A DNA stretch of 64,000 nt. Source: Progne subis subis. Lineage: Eukaryota; Chordata; Aves; Passeriformes; Hirundinidae. Shown here piece after piece: positions 36,327-47,357 of the stretch. Each line of letters starts with the position of its first letter. Within the stretch, counting starts at the first letter, position 1. Made by a program: the position numbers and the translations under genes. The notes under the pieces were generated by a model. That model ran no database searches. It saw only the letters and a list, made by a program, of their open reading frames with translations, and was not told the origin of the DNA. Where the stretch lies: NCBI GenBank assembly GCA_022316685.1, contig JAKJHU010000767.1, forward strand, positions 58,862-122,861. The letters run 5' to 3'.

Positions 36327-39300
36327 ATGGGACGTGCCGTAGCCATGGGTGACGGAGGCGTCCTGATGACTGCGCTTGTCCTGCTGCTGGCCGCTGTGGC
36401 AGTCTGCTGGGCCGTTGGCCACTGGCCACCACGGCGGCGGCGGGCAGGAACAACAACGAGGCGCAAGCGCTCCGGGGTCCGGCCCAGAGGCTCACGGAGG
36501 AACCGAGGAGCCCCTGCGGCTCCCAGGTGCTCCAGGCCTTGGGCGACCCCTCACAAGCGGCCAGGTGATCCCGCAAGCCCCCAGGGAAGGTCCTGCAGCT
36601 GCGGCCCCTGCGTGGCAGTGGCCCAAGAGCTGCAGGAACTGATGATCTGGCTCTGGGCTGGCAATGGGACATCTGTGCCGCTCTACACTGGGATGTGGCA
36701 GGCGTTGTGGAAACAACTGGAGAAGCTGGCGAAGCGAGGCCACCTGCCCTGCTGTGGCTCGCCCAGCCGCTCACGAAGCCTCCATCCCTTCAAGAGGCTG
36801 CTCCCAGCAAGATTCTACACCCCTGGGAGAGCCTCAACTCTTGCAAGGGTGGCATACCAGCAGAGACCTGCCACCCATGCAGGAGGATCAGGCTGTCAGA
36901 GAACGTCCATCCTGCCAGGAGCCTCGGCTATCTCTGACAGCCTCCAACCCCCAGAGAGGCTCAGTGAGACCTGTCAGCCTGCAGAAGGTGCAGAGCCCGT
37001 GGGCAGGTCTCCAAGCTCCCTTGGACCCGTGGATACCAACAACGTGGGCGCAACCCTGACCACTGACGTGGCCGGGGAAAGCCCGCAAGTCCACGTGGGA
37101 GCCCAGCCCGAGCCAGGGGAGCCATCTCAGGAGCAGGTGGCGGAGCAGCAGGCGTCCTTGAGCCAGGAGTTGCCGGCCCACAGCTCCAAGGACGCTGTGC
37201 TGGCTGTGCCAGCTGGCCACAGCCTGTGCCTGGAGGTGGAGACGACCCTTGAGAGACCAAGGAGGTTCCTCCATCTCCAGGAAGCTGCTCCCAGACGGCC
37301 ACCATCTAGCAGGACAGCCTTTGTAGTGGCAGGTGAGCTCTTGGCAGGAGCTGTCTGAGGCTCCCTAGGGGCTCTTGAGGGGCATTCCCAGGCCAGACCA
37401 GGCCAGGGCCTCTGAGAGCGGCCTAGTCCCTGGCTATTTTCAGTGCCTCTGATGCCAGGGCTTCAGAAAAGCGCTCTCTGGTTTGCAGCTGCTCCTGGAC
37501 CCCCCTGTGCGAAGCCTCGGGCTGTAGCCCCGGCCGTGCAGAACAGCAGAGTCCAGCGCACGAGGCCGGGGACAGCGACGGTGCCGCCCAGCCCCGCTGC
37601 AGCGCGGCTCCTGCAGCCGCCTCTGCGCGCTGCCCTGCCCCAGCTGTGCCGCTCGCCAGCCCCAGCGCTGCGAGGCGGCGGCCGCTGCCCGGCGCGCAGC
37701 AGGAAGCAGGTGAGAGCAAGGTGGCCTGCGGTGGCTCGGCCCGCTCCACTCGGGCCACTCGGGGGGTTGGTGGGCACAAGGCTGATGGCTGGGTCTTGGC
37801 CGCAGGGCAAAAGAAGGAGCTGCAGGAGCTGTACCAGCTGGGCCCGCAGCTGGGGAGCGGTGGCTTTCGGCACCGTTTTCTCGGGGACCCGCCTGTCGGA
37901 CGGGAGCCCGGTAAGTGGCCGGGACTGCCCGGCACAGGAGAAGGGTCAGGGGCGGCGCGGGGTGGGGCAGGGCTTGAGCTGAGCCCCCCTCTCTCCATGG
38001 CTTGCAGGTGGCCCTGAAGCGCGTGCCCCGGGAGAGCGTCCTGCGGTGGCACAAGCTGGTGAGTGAGCGGGGCCAGCGGGACAGAGCGGGCCGTGGCGGG
38101 CAGGGATGAGCCCGGGCCCGAGGGCGGGGAATGGCAGCGGCAGCAGGCGTGAGCTCAGCGTGCGAGGCCGAGCGTGGCGGGCGCGGGCATGCTGAACAGC
38201 GGTGGTGGGGGGTCCGGGCAGGGGGACACCTGCCAAGCATCCCCTGGGCGGGCGGGGAGAATGCCAAGCCCCAGGGAAGCTGCCCAAAGGGCATCCCAGG
38301 CAGGGGGGCAGCACAGGCAGAAGGCAGCATCAGGCCTGCTGGATCCATTGTCTCCTCACAGCCCTGACGGCACCCGTGTTCCCCTGGAGATTGTGCTCAT
38401 GGAGAAGGTGGGCTCTGGTTGCCGGAACATCATCCAGCTCCTGGACTGGTTCGAGCTGCCTGACAGCTTCGTGCTGGTCCTGGAGCGTCCGGAGCAGTCG
38501 CAGGATCTCCTGGAGCTCCTGCTGGAGCAGGAGTTCCTGCCCGAGGAGTCTGCGCGCTGGCTTTTCTGCCAGGTGCTGGACGCCGTGCAGCACTGCACCG
38601 CCTGCGGCGTCCTGCACCGCGACATCAAGCCAGAAAACCTCCTTGTGAACCCAGAGACTGGCGACCTGAAGCTCATCGACTTCGGTTGCGGCACTTTCCT
38701 CCAGGAGGAGGCCTTCACAACATTTGCGGGTGAGCCCACAGCCCAGGCCCTGCTCCCGGTGCCAGGCACTGCACGGCCCCGTTCCCTCCTCGGCCGTGGG
38801 CTGCGGCATTCAGCCGGCTGCCGGCTGCCCTGTGGCACGGGGCCGATGCTGTGCCCCGGGAGCCGGCTGCCGGCCCTGCCGAATCACAGAGGCGCTGCAA
38901 AAGCCAGGCCCCAGCCCCTGGGCTTGGCAGGCCCGCAAGGGCTTGGGCCGCTCCGCTGGCCTTCTCTGCCTTGCAGAACGGCGCCTTGGCTTTGGCCAGT
39001 TGTCTGGGGGATGCAGGGTGGCCTGGGGGGAAGTTGTGGCCGCCGGTGCAGCCCCTGCCTGTGCCAGGAGGCTGGCGCCAGGCTCTGGGAGCCAGCAGCC
39101 TGCGCCTGGACAGCGCCGCCTGTGTCCCCTAGGAACACACTTGTATTGCCCACCCGAGTGGATCTGCCTTGGCTGCTACCACGGCCATGCGGCGACCATC
39201 TGGTCCCTGGGTGTGCTGCTGTATGTCATGGTCTGCGGGGAGATGCCCTTCCAGGATGACCATGACATCGTGTCGGGGCAGCTCTTCTTCAGGCAGCAGG

Positions 39301-39710
39301 TCTCTCCAGGTTGGTATCTGACCTCAAGGAGGCAGGCTTTGGCACATGGCACAGCGCAGCCCGGCACGGCCCTCAGCAGCTGTGCCCGAGGTCAACGTGC
39401 CCTCCAGGGCCGGCTGCAGGAGGTGGCCCGTGACGGGCTCGGTGTGGCACGCTTGGCTGAAGGAGGTGGCGCTTGTCCTGCCGTGCCGCTCTCCCGCAAA
39501 GGGCGGCTCTGAGCACAGGCAGCGTGGCCCGGCTTCTGCAGGCGCCGGCAGCAGCCGGGCAGGAGCCTTCTGCAAGTGACCGGCGCTTTCTGCCTTCTCT
39601 CCCCAGAGTGCCAACATCTGATCCACTGGTGTTTGTCCCTGCTCCCCGAGGACCGGCCAGTGCTGGAGCAGATCTTGTGCCACCCTTGGGTGTGGGGCGG
39701 GCGGCTTTGA
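36327..39710 (+). CDS. PIM-like serine/threonine kinase with N-terminal membrane anchor (right arm copy)
   Basis: Exons: 36327-37332, 37489-37709, 37806-37910, 38008-38058, 38362-38729, 39133-39309, 39607-39710. The domain order is that of the left copy: anchor, Arg-rich stretch, long unstructured region, then the PIM-type kinase (VALK, hinge [22 protein letters not shown], final VWGGRL). Against the left copy it has one base fewer in exon 2 (C run near 37,498-37,505), one more in the glycine loop of exon 3 (near 37,867, giving cttTCGGc) and one more at the start of exon 5 (near 38,365, which makes a stop codon). The first two cancel, leaving exon 2 and half of exon 3 in another frame; the third breaks it. 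Its DFG region is intact where the left copy is broken. An AATAAA follows at 39,775. The breaks may be assembly errors, as similar ones occur in nearby housekeeping genes. Confidence 0.7.
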
Positions 39711-39774
39711 TGCCTTTGGCGGAGCCTCTGCAGCCCCCACTCACCGAGACCCACGCAGGACTGAGGGTCTGAAA

Positions 39775-39780
39775 AATAAA
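39775..39780 (+). promoter_or_regulatory. PolyA signal of right kinase gene
   Basis: AATAAA 65 bases after the stop codon; mirror of 28,647-28,652. Confidence 0.7.
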
Positions 39781-40015
39781 GCAACCTCCAACCCATTCCG
39801 GGCTGTCAAGTCTGCTCCCTGTTAGCAACTTCAGCTAAAGAAAGCTCTTGGGAACAGGGCTAATCAGAGTGTTCCCTTCAGCCTTTGGCAAGCTTTTGAT
39901 GCCTCTCCTCCACATCGGTAGATTGGTCTGTCAGAGTGCAGACAGAGGAACCTTTAGGTCAGGACTCCCTGCTTTCTCAGAGCCACGGGTGACAGCATGA
40001 CCTGCTCATCCTGGG

Positions 40016-41139
40016 GATTCAAATGGCCCAGAAAAGCCTGAAAGCAGAGATGTGAGCCCAGCTCACAGCAGTACAGCAATGGTGAAGGGTGTGTCCCAGG
40101 AGTGAATATCCTGGCGTTGCCATTGCCAGTCCATGGCTGTAAGGAAAATGCAGCTTTGCCACAGGAGAAGACCCCTGGTGTGGTGCTGGACAAGGTCTTC
40201 CCACAGTAAAGGCAGGTGTTCCCATGTCCAGCTCACTCTCTGCAGCAGGCAGTGGAGGAGCAGGAAGAGGAAGATCTCCACAGTTGGGATACTTATAGCA
40301 AGAGTCTCCATCTCTCCCAATGCCTGTGTGAAAGCTGCCGCACGGGAGACAGAGGAAGCCTGCTCCCTCTGAGCCACGGCTGTGTGCAGAAGTTGATCAC
40401 CCCTGAGGACGCAGATGGCCAAGAGATGCCTGGAAATACAAAGGGGACCAGGCCCTGTCCTAGAAGATATTCCCAGAAGCAATCTCCCAGCAGCATGTGT
40501 CCTGGAGCTGCCATTTCCCTGTCCATGGCTCCACGGATTCTGTGTCCAAAGGTAAGAATGAACACTGATCACCTCCGTCCCTCTCCCAAAAGGGGAGGAG
40601 GATGGACACCCCTGAGCCACCCAAAAGGGGACAGCAGATAATGGTTCCCTGGTCCTCCATACAACAGATGAGGATGGAGACCACTTGCACCCCACAGGGA
40701 AGAGCAGAATGGAGACCTCCCCTGACCCGCTTCAGAAGGGAGCAGCACAGAGACCCTATATTTTTACTTTTAATTTTTTTGTAGTAGTAGTAATAATAAA
40801 TGAGGGTGTTTATGGAGGTCTCTGGCTCTGTTCCCAAGAGGGCAGCCTTTGGGTGCAGCCCTTCAGTGTGGCATCAGAGTCCATGTGTCACCAAAACTGC
40901 AGTAAAAACAGAAACTCTCCAACATCTTTTAAGTGTCAGAGAAGCAGGCATCTCTTTATTTTGGCCAGGATGTGCAATAGAATTATTTCATCCATACATG
41001 CCTGGCATGTGCAGTGAAAATTACTCTGACCCCCATGATTCTTTACCAGACTTTTCTCATATTTCCATAAAAACCCTAAAGAAATTCTCCTTCATTGCTT
41101 CTGTATTATACCATGCTTTGGATATGATCTCTTCCTTGT
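40016..41139. other. Intergenic; diverged relatives of palindrome sequence
   Basis: No gene supported. At 40,815-40,895 the order 'ctctggctctgttcccaa ... gcagccttt ... gcagccc ... atcagagtccatgtg' parallels 33,728-33,806 inside the palindrome. A patch at about 40,405-40,445 ('gcagatggccaagagatgcctggaaataca') resembles the kinase upstream region at 32,270-32,310. These look like old, diverged copies of the same units. Confidence 0.4.
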
Positions 41140-41335
41140 GAGGGTGGTGTGGCCCTGGCAGCAGTGTCCCAGAGCAGCTGTGGCTGTCCCATCCTTGGCA
41201 GTGTCCAAGGCCGAGTTGGATGGGGCTTGGAGCACCCTGGGGTTGTGGAAGGTGTCCCTGCCCATGGCAGAGGGTGGGACTGGATGAGCTTAAAATTCCT
41301 GCCAACCCAAACCATTCTGGGACTCTGTGTTCTGC
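41140..41335 (+). mobile_element. CR1 LINE 3' fragment
   Basis: The plus strand shows the sense 3' region of CR1: 'ggcagtgtccaaggccgagttgg', 'ggggcttggagcaccctgg', 'gtggaaggtgtccctgccca', 'ggcagagggtgggactgga', 'ccaacccaaaccattctggg'. It ends near 41,335. Confidence 0.85.
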
Positions 41336-44300
41336 TCAAACACACAATGGGGCCCAATAGCTGCCTATGCCAAACCTACCTGTTAATTGATGGATAAATA
41401 AATTCCTGGCAACCACCACCACAAAAGGAAGGAAAACAGCTCCAAAAGAGGGACTGGCAGAGGCTGAGGTTGGAAATGGGGACATCAAGGATTCCTTACT
41501 GCACAAGCACTCTTCCTGGATTAATGCTGTTGCCCACTCCAGATGTATTCATACCCCAGCATTTTGTCAGGGAGTAAATAAAATACTGAGAGCAGATAAT
41601 TGCTGGTTCTCTGGGAATGCAGTGTCCTGGTGAAGTCATGTCACTGTCACTATGGCACATCCAGGGCTGACATGGTCAGTGACGTGTCCCAGGCCAGTAA
41701 ATGCCCTTGGAGCTCATGCTCATTTAGGATCTTGCTGGGGACTCAATTTGGGGGTGGATCCATCCAAGTAAATGGCTTGAAAGCTGCTACCCCTAATTTT
41801 CTTGTAAGCGAGCTATGTATCAAAATGGATTTCTAGAGCAGTAAATTATAATTTAGTGCTTATTATAATATTCATTAAGACCTGCTGTCTGCTGTAGTGT
41901 TATACCAAATACTAATTATTAGAAATTAAGGTGACAGGAGGGAATAATATTCTGAATTGTGTAAGTGGGAGTAATAAGAGCCTAGGAAGGATAAGCAGAC
42001 AAAGCAGCAGGACAATTTCCTTTCTGTAAGGAAATCAGTGTTAATGGAATCCCCAGTAGCACAGCACTGGGAGGCATGGTTGCCCAGGAAGGGGGTGTGG
42101 GCAGGGGACAAAATTAATCAGATCTACAAAAACACCAAGTAGAGGGGTCAAAGCTGTGGAGCCATTAGATTCAAAGCGTTCAGTTTTGGAGCATCACCAC
42201 CTGGCAGGATCCATCCAGTGGATTGACCTCCAAAGGCTCCATCTTGTCTTGATGTTATTTTTCTAGTTTGTTTGTTTGGCTTATTTATTTATTTATTATT
42301 CCTCTTCAAGCTGAAATTAAATTCCTACAATGATTTTGGCACAGCCTAGTCTAGTAAAAAGTGTCTCTGCTCATAGCAGGGAATAGATGATCTTTAAGAT
42401 CCCTTCCAATCCGAACCCAACTGCAGCAGGGGTGAGATGGATACAGGGCAGGATGAACAGCCAGGGAAGCAGCCAAAGCCATGCAGAGCTGTGAGGACAT
42501 AGTTTTTCCAGTCCCCAGCAAAGGAAAATCGCAAACTTCAACCTTTATTGTTGTCCGTGCTGCTCCACAACAATCACAGCTGTCTCCAAGGCCTCCCTCT
42601 AGCAGAACCTTTTTAATCAAATTCCCTCTCTCCTATGGTTTAATTAGGGAAAAAAAAAAAATCTCATATGTGAAAGTGATTCCTTTGTTGCCAGACATTT
42701 CCAGGTTTTCTATTTTCTCCTCCTTGAGTAGGAAAAAGTCATTTACCATGTTCTTTTCTAAAGCAATTTCCAGGGATGTCCAGCAAACACAGCCAGGAGC
42801 CATCAGCAGCCAAGCCCTGACCAAGTTTCTTTGCTTGAGTAAATCAATGTTTTGCCACTAATGGGAGCTGAATGCCCATTTTCCATGCCCCATTTATTTT
42901 ATTGCTAGGGCTGGGGTGCAGGGGAGGCAGCACTGGGGCAGCTCTCAGGAAATCCCAGTGAGGACTTGGAATGTTCAGTCCCATCCCGTTTTATGGTGTG
43001 TGATGTGCAAACACATTAGGGAAGAGCTGCTGCACTCACCAGCTGGAATAACTCACAGTGCCTGGCTCTCTTTTGTCCATCTCTATTATTTTTTATTTGG
43101 AGTTTCCACAGGGTTGTTTTAATGGTGGCGGATGCTCTTGCTCAGTTTGTGCCAGCAAAAAATCCCCGTGGAAGAAATTTTTTTGCCACGATAGCGGTTT
43201 TTTTTCATTATTAGAATGAAAAAGTATCTTTTTCCCTGCCGTGTTGGTCCCTTCAGCCTTGCTGTGGGTTGTGGAGAGGGATAGGAGCCCTGAGCCACCA
43301 TGGGACAGCAAAGGCAGGAGCTGACCCATCACCACCTAGAGGTGAAGAAATTAAAGCTTGAGGCTGCCACCAGCATTTCCTGCCTGTAATTAATGCTTTT
43401 AATGAGGAGGCATATGGTAACCCCCTCCTCTCCCCTGGCATTTTGCCAGGTGTGGGTTTATTAACGGCTGCTAATTACACCATTACTCAGTCTCGAAGTC
43501 AAGGACGGCTGAACCGTGTGCTCCAATTGCCTGTGAATGCTGCCAAAAATTTCTTAGTTTTAAATTTTCTGTTTTCTCCTTATACAGGGAACTGAACCCC
43601 TGGGGTTTGCAGGGCAAACCAGCATCCCTGGGACACAGAGACAGTGCCCTCCCCACTTTACCTGACCTCTCTCTATGTACAGGGTCTGCAAATCTGGCTG
43701 CACATCCTCCTCCTCACAGCCAGAGCATGCTTTTATTCCCAGGGATGAGTTTTGCTGGGAGCCTGTTAGTCCCAGGAACTGTGCAGGGGCCTGAAGCCAT
43801 TCTCTAGCTGATGGAGTATCTGGCTGCCAGGACATCCTCAGCCCCATGGATCCTCAGGGCTCCTGGATGTCCCAGACCAGGAAGGCATTATCCTGGTAGG
43901 AAAACTGGTGGCTTTGTTCCCGTCAGACTTCAGCTCTGCTGCTGTGGTGTTCATTGCACCATGTGCTTGACAACAAGGCTCTTTCTCCTGAAAAAGGCTC
44001 TTGGAAATCGTTTTACCAACAGCTGGTTACAGTTTTTACATTGCGTATTATGAAGTACCTCACTCCCAGCCTGGGGCTCTGAATATTCCAGCTCCATGCA
44101 AGTGCTGGGAGAAGATGAGCATTAAAATCATACATCTGGAACTTCTCCTCCTCCTTTCCAAGCCAGTCCCAGGTCCTGCTCCTGCAGCAGCCTGGTGCTA
44201 CCCCGGTCTTTTCCCTGCCTTGTCACCAATGGGACCTGTGCAAAGGCCATTGTCACTTTGGATCTGCCTCTGAGAGTGATGGGAGCCTGGGAGAGCAGGA

Positions 44301-44434
44301 CAAGGATGGATGGAGAGGCCACTGGGGATGGAGTCAGGGTATATCAAACTGCTCATGGGGTCTGAATCTCCAGAGAGCCCACAAACACATGGACGTGATT
44401 TGGAGTTGGGAATGCCTCACCAATATCAGTTGGA
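41336..44434. other. Intergenic, no gene seen
   Basis: No supportable gene. A short CR1-like 3' patch ('agcagggaatagatgatctttaagatcccttccaatccgaaccc') lies at about 42,355-42,420, plus strand. Confidence 0.5.
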
Positions 44435-44555
44435 TCCAGCTGCTGTGGATGTGGCACTTGAGGACATGGCTGCCCATGGCAGCGCTGTGGGAACTGCTGG
44501 ACTTGATGCTCAGATGGCTTTTCCAGCCCAAAGAATTCCATAATTCTGGGAGCTG
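44435..44555 (+). mobile_element. CR1 LINE 3' end fragment
   Basis: 'gatgtggcacttgaggacatgg', 'catggcagcgctgtgggaa', 'ctggacttgatgctcagatgg', 'cttttccagcccaaagaattc' followed by 'cataattctggg' is the CR1 3' end in sense orientation. Confidence 0.85.
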
Positions 44556-46240
44556 CCACAGCTCCCTGCCTGAGGGCACTGCTCCTGCACCGCTCTCTGG
44601 AGCATCAGGATATAATTTATTGTAAAATATTTAATTATAGTGACTGCACTGCCGGGAGTGTATGTGGGAGGATGGCATTTCTGGGAGCAGGAAGGGAGAA
44701 GGGGTGATCATCGCAGGAGGGGCCGAGGCTGGCATGGGTTAAATCCACATCAGGAGGGTGGGATGGTCAATCTCAGAATTTAGTTGTGGACATATTTCCC
44801 TGGTTGGTGACACAGCAGGACATCAAAATGCCAGGGGTCAGGCACAGCCCAGTACAACCATCGTGCCCAGCATTCCCCTCACCACCCCTCTAGCTGGGAT
44901 ATGCTGCAGAGAACCCTGGCCTCGCAGTGAAATTGTCTCTCTCTGGCTGGGAGAGGAGAAAGATGTGAAAATAATTCCTTTTTGAAGGAAAATACAGCGT
45001 CGGGGTGTATAAACTAGGCAGGTCCAGCTTTCTGCCAATCTGTGTGTGGTCACTCCAGGCACAGAACATCCAGGCAAAGTGTTTTCCTGTTTACTGAGGA
45101 TGAAACAACTGATTCACCTGAGGAAAACAGTAATTCTTGGTGTCCAAGGAAGTTACACTGAGTTGGAAAAACAGACCAAGCACCTGTGGAGCCAAGCCCT
45201 GGTCTGGGCTGCTGGTGCCCTCTGCTGCCAAGTGACGCTTTTCACATCTTCTCAATTCAGAGAAGAAAAATTCCAGACTGTTTTGTGTTTTCAATACTTT
45301 TTTATTGCAGTCACCTCTAAGTGATTCACAGGGTTAAGGACTTTTAAACCTCTATGCTAGTAAAGTAGAAATTAATATTGATATTTAATGATAGGACTAA
45401 ACAGGAGATTAGAAAACTACTGTGGAAAGATGCACGAGTGTCAGGGATTTTGAATGAAGTACAGAGAGGATAAGTTTAATTAAGAGCTTATCAGTATTCG
45501 TAACATTTTCACAGGAAAAACTGATAACATTAATAAAAGGAACTTTGTTCTTTAGTAGAAAAGGGACATTGAACAACAACAACACCCAAAACAAATATAT
45601 ATATAAAGCAACATAAGGTGAAGTAGGACAAAGGGATGAAATTACTCATTTCCTCCAGTGGCTTCTGCTCTGTGGAGCAGTAGCTCTGTGCTAGGAAACA
45701 CAAGTGGTGAGGAACCCTGAGATTCCATAAACTGGCTGAAATTTGGTTTGAAGCCAGCAGATCTCATCAGAACCTCATCAACAGCATCCTTCTCCCTGCA
45801 CTTCCTCCTTGCTGGCTTTCCAAACACAGTGAAAGGCACTGTGGCCATGGCCAGGCAGCTCCTTGGGAACTGGCAATGTCCCCAAGTCCTCACTGAAGCC
45901 CTGCACCGGCCTCAGGCTGGAAACTACCTACACATTCCTACAGTCTAAACGAGGCTTTGTTTTTATAATCCTTAAAATGGGCAAGTGCTACACTGTGTTC
46001 ACAGGTAACATTCATGTTATCAAATCCCAGCTACGCAACCCAAAACTTATGAAGTTAACAATCTGAGTTACATTTTTGCAGGCTTCTCTCCCCTTCCTGC
46101 CTTAGGGAGGTGCAAACTGTCACAATTCAACAGCTTTTAGACCAAATCCTGGCAGGATGAGCAGAGTAAGGGAAAGAAGACCCCCGTAATTTTAAGTAAG
46201 CTCTCTCTGTATGACATCTGTTGCCTTTTCATAATTTCCA
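44556..46240. other. Intergenic / MIS12 3' untranslated region
   Basis: No coding gene recognised. MIS12 transcription would run into this region from the right. A minus-strand AATAAA at 45,301-45,306 is one possible end, which would make a long 3' untranslated region. Confidence 0.4.
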
Positions 46241-46873
46241 TCACATTAACTGATCATGCTGCTTCATTTTTTGGCTCTTCTTTTCAACTTCTTTCAGCAC
46301 ATCCTGCAGTTTCTTAAGTTCTGTGTCAGGAGGGCAAAACTTTCCTTGAAGTTGCCAGCCCCCATGCTCCCTGCAGATGCTCTCAAGCCCATCAAAGCAC
46401 TGCAAATCTTCTCTAGCTCGGCCTTGACAAACCTTCTGCTCCTCCAGCTCTGCTCGCAGTGCCTGCTCTGCAGCCGCCTCTGCCCTGCACTGCTGCTGCA
46501 GCTGCTGCAGCTCGTCCTGCAGCGCCTGGAATTCCTCCTTGCTGTAGGGATACTGCTCATGCACCCTGTCCTCGGGCAGCAGCACGTTCTTCGGGATGTT
46601 CAGCACCAGCTGCAGCAGCACTTCTTCCATTTTAGCGAAGAGTCTATCGAAGTGCTCCTTCATGAAGAGCAGGAATTTCTCGGTGCATTTCCGGATCTGG
46701 GAAGGGCTGACTTTGCAGCCGGGAATGCCGTCCAGCTTCTTCAGCATCACGCCCTCCACCACCAGCATCATTTCGAAGAGGTAGTCCTGGAAGGCGATGT
46801 AGACGCGCAGCATGCACGTCTGGGGCGTGAACCCGAAGAACTGCGTCTCGTAGGCCATGGGATCCACCGACAT
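46241..46873 (-). CDS. MIS12: MIS12 kinetochore complex component
   Basis: Single-exon frame of 210 codons. The N-terminus ([20 protein letters not shown]) is the MIS12 signature, followed by a helical domain with KKLDGIPGC and [18 protein letters not shown], then a coiled coil rich in Gln and Glu. MIS12 forms the KMN-network complex with PMF1, DSN1 and NSL1, linking inner centromere (CENP-C) to the NDC80 outer kinetochore. Length fits the family. Near the C-terminus about 16 residues read in the wrong frame. A G run (minus strand; 46,359-46,363) seems one base too long and an A run (46,310-46,312) one base too short. The family-like segment (containing [15 protein letters not shown]) lies in the alternate frame, and the main frame resumes at [11 protein letters not shown]. 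It is head-to-head with DERL2, 484 bases apart. Confidence 0.93.
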   Translation of the reverse strand: MSVDPMAYETQFFGFTPQTCMLRVYIAFQDYLFEMMLVVEGVMLKKLDGIPGCKVSPSQIRKCTEKFLLFMKEHFDRLFAKMEEVLLQLVLNIPKNVLLPEDRVHEQYPYSKEEFQALQDELQQLQQQCRAEAAAEQALRAELEEQKVCQGRAREDLQCFDGLESICREHGGWQLQGKFCPPDTELKKLQDVLKEVEKKSQKMKQHDQLM

Positions 46874-47357
46874 GGCGGCGGGGGGCCGGGGCGGCGGCGC
46901 CGCGAGGGGAAGGTGGGTCTCGCAGGGCTTTACCCGAGGCTGCGGGGCCGCTGGTCCCGCTTGCGTTCGGGGCTGAGCCCGAGGCCGCTGCCCGAGGGCT
47001 GTTCCGAGAGCCGGAGGCGCCGCAGTCGCTTTCCCGCCTCGCTAGAGCGCCGCCTCAGGGCACGCCCGCTCGCGGCCAATCAGCGCCCGCCAGGCACGCT
47101 CACCGCCCAATCACCGAGCGCTCCGGGGAGAACGCGGACGCGCGCTGGCCACTCGGCCAATGACAGCGCGGGGTGGTGGGCGGGCAGTGCAGCGCCACCA
47201 ATGGGAGGGCTGAGCGGCGGCGACGAGCTGGTCGTTCGGCCAATGAGAGAGCAGAACGGGGGGAGGGTGCCGCGGCTCAGCCAATGGGAGCGCGGAGCGT
47301 CAGGAAGGCGCGGAGGCGGGCCGGGAGGGGCGGGGCGGGGCGGGCGGAGCCGCCAAG
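46874..47357. promoter_or_regulatory. Bidirectional MIS12-DERL2 promoter with six CCAAT boxes
   Basis: This CpG-rich interval lies between the two divergent start codons and has no TATA box. Six CCAAT pentamers, all on the plus strand, start at 47,076, 47,107, 47,157, 47,198, 47,240 and 47,281. The last four are 41, 42 and 41 bases apart. Several have the wider NF-Y context (gCCAATgrga or gCCAATcag). A YY1-like motif, CCAAGATGGCG, overlaps the DERL2 start codon (47,354-47,364). Confidence 0.75.

Larger units (their letters stand above)
34467..40015 (-). repeat. Right arm of the large inverted duplication
   Basis: Reverse complement of 28,414-33,964; see the left arm for landmarks. The segment 34,964-35,742 has no partner in the left arm and contains a CR1 piece. 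The outer edge lies near 'ctgctcatcctgggg' (40,003-40,017). Unlike the left arm, no purine microsatellite sits at this end. Confidence 0.95.

Noticed and set aside
38174..39259. Single long frame of 361 codons through the right kinase exons 5-6
   Set aside because: It reads through introns bounded by good GT-AG sites in a GC-rich region; the spliced model explains the conserved motifs better.
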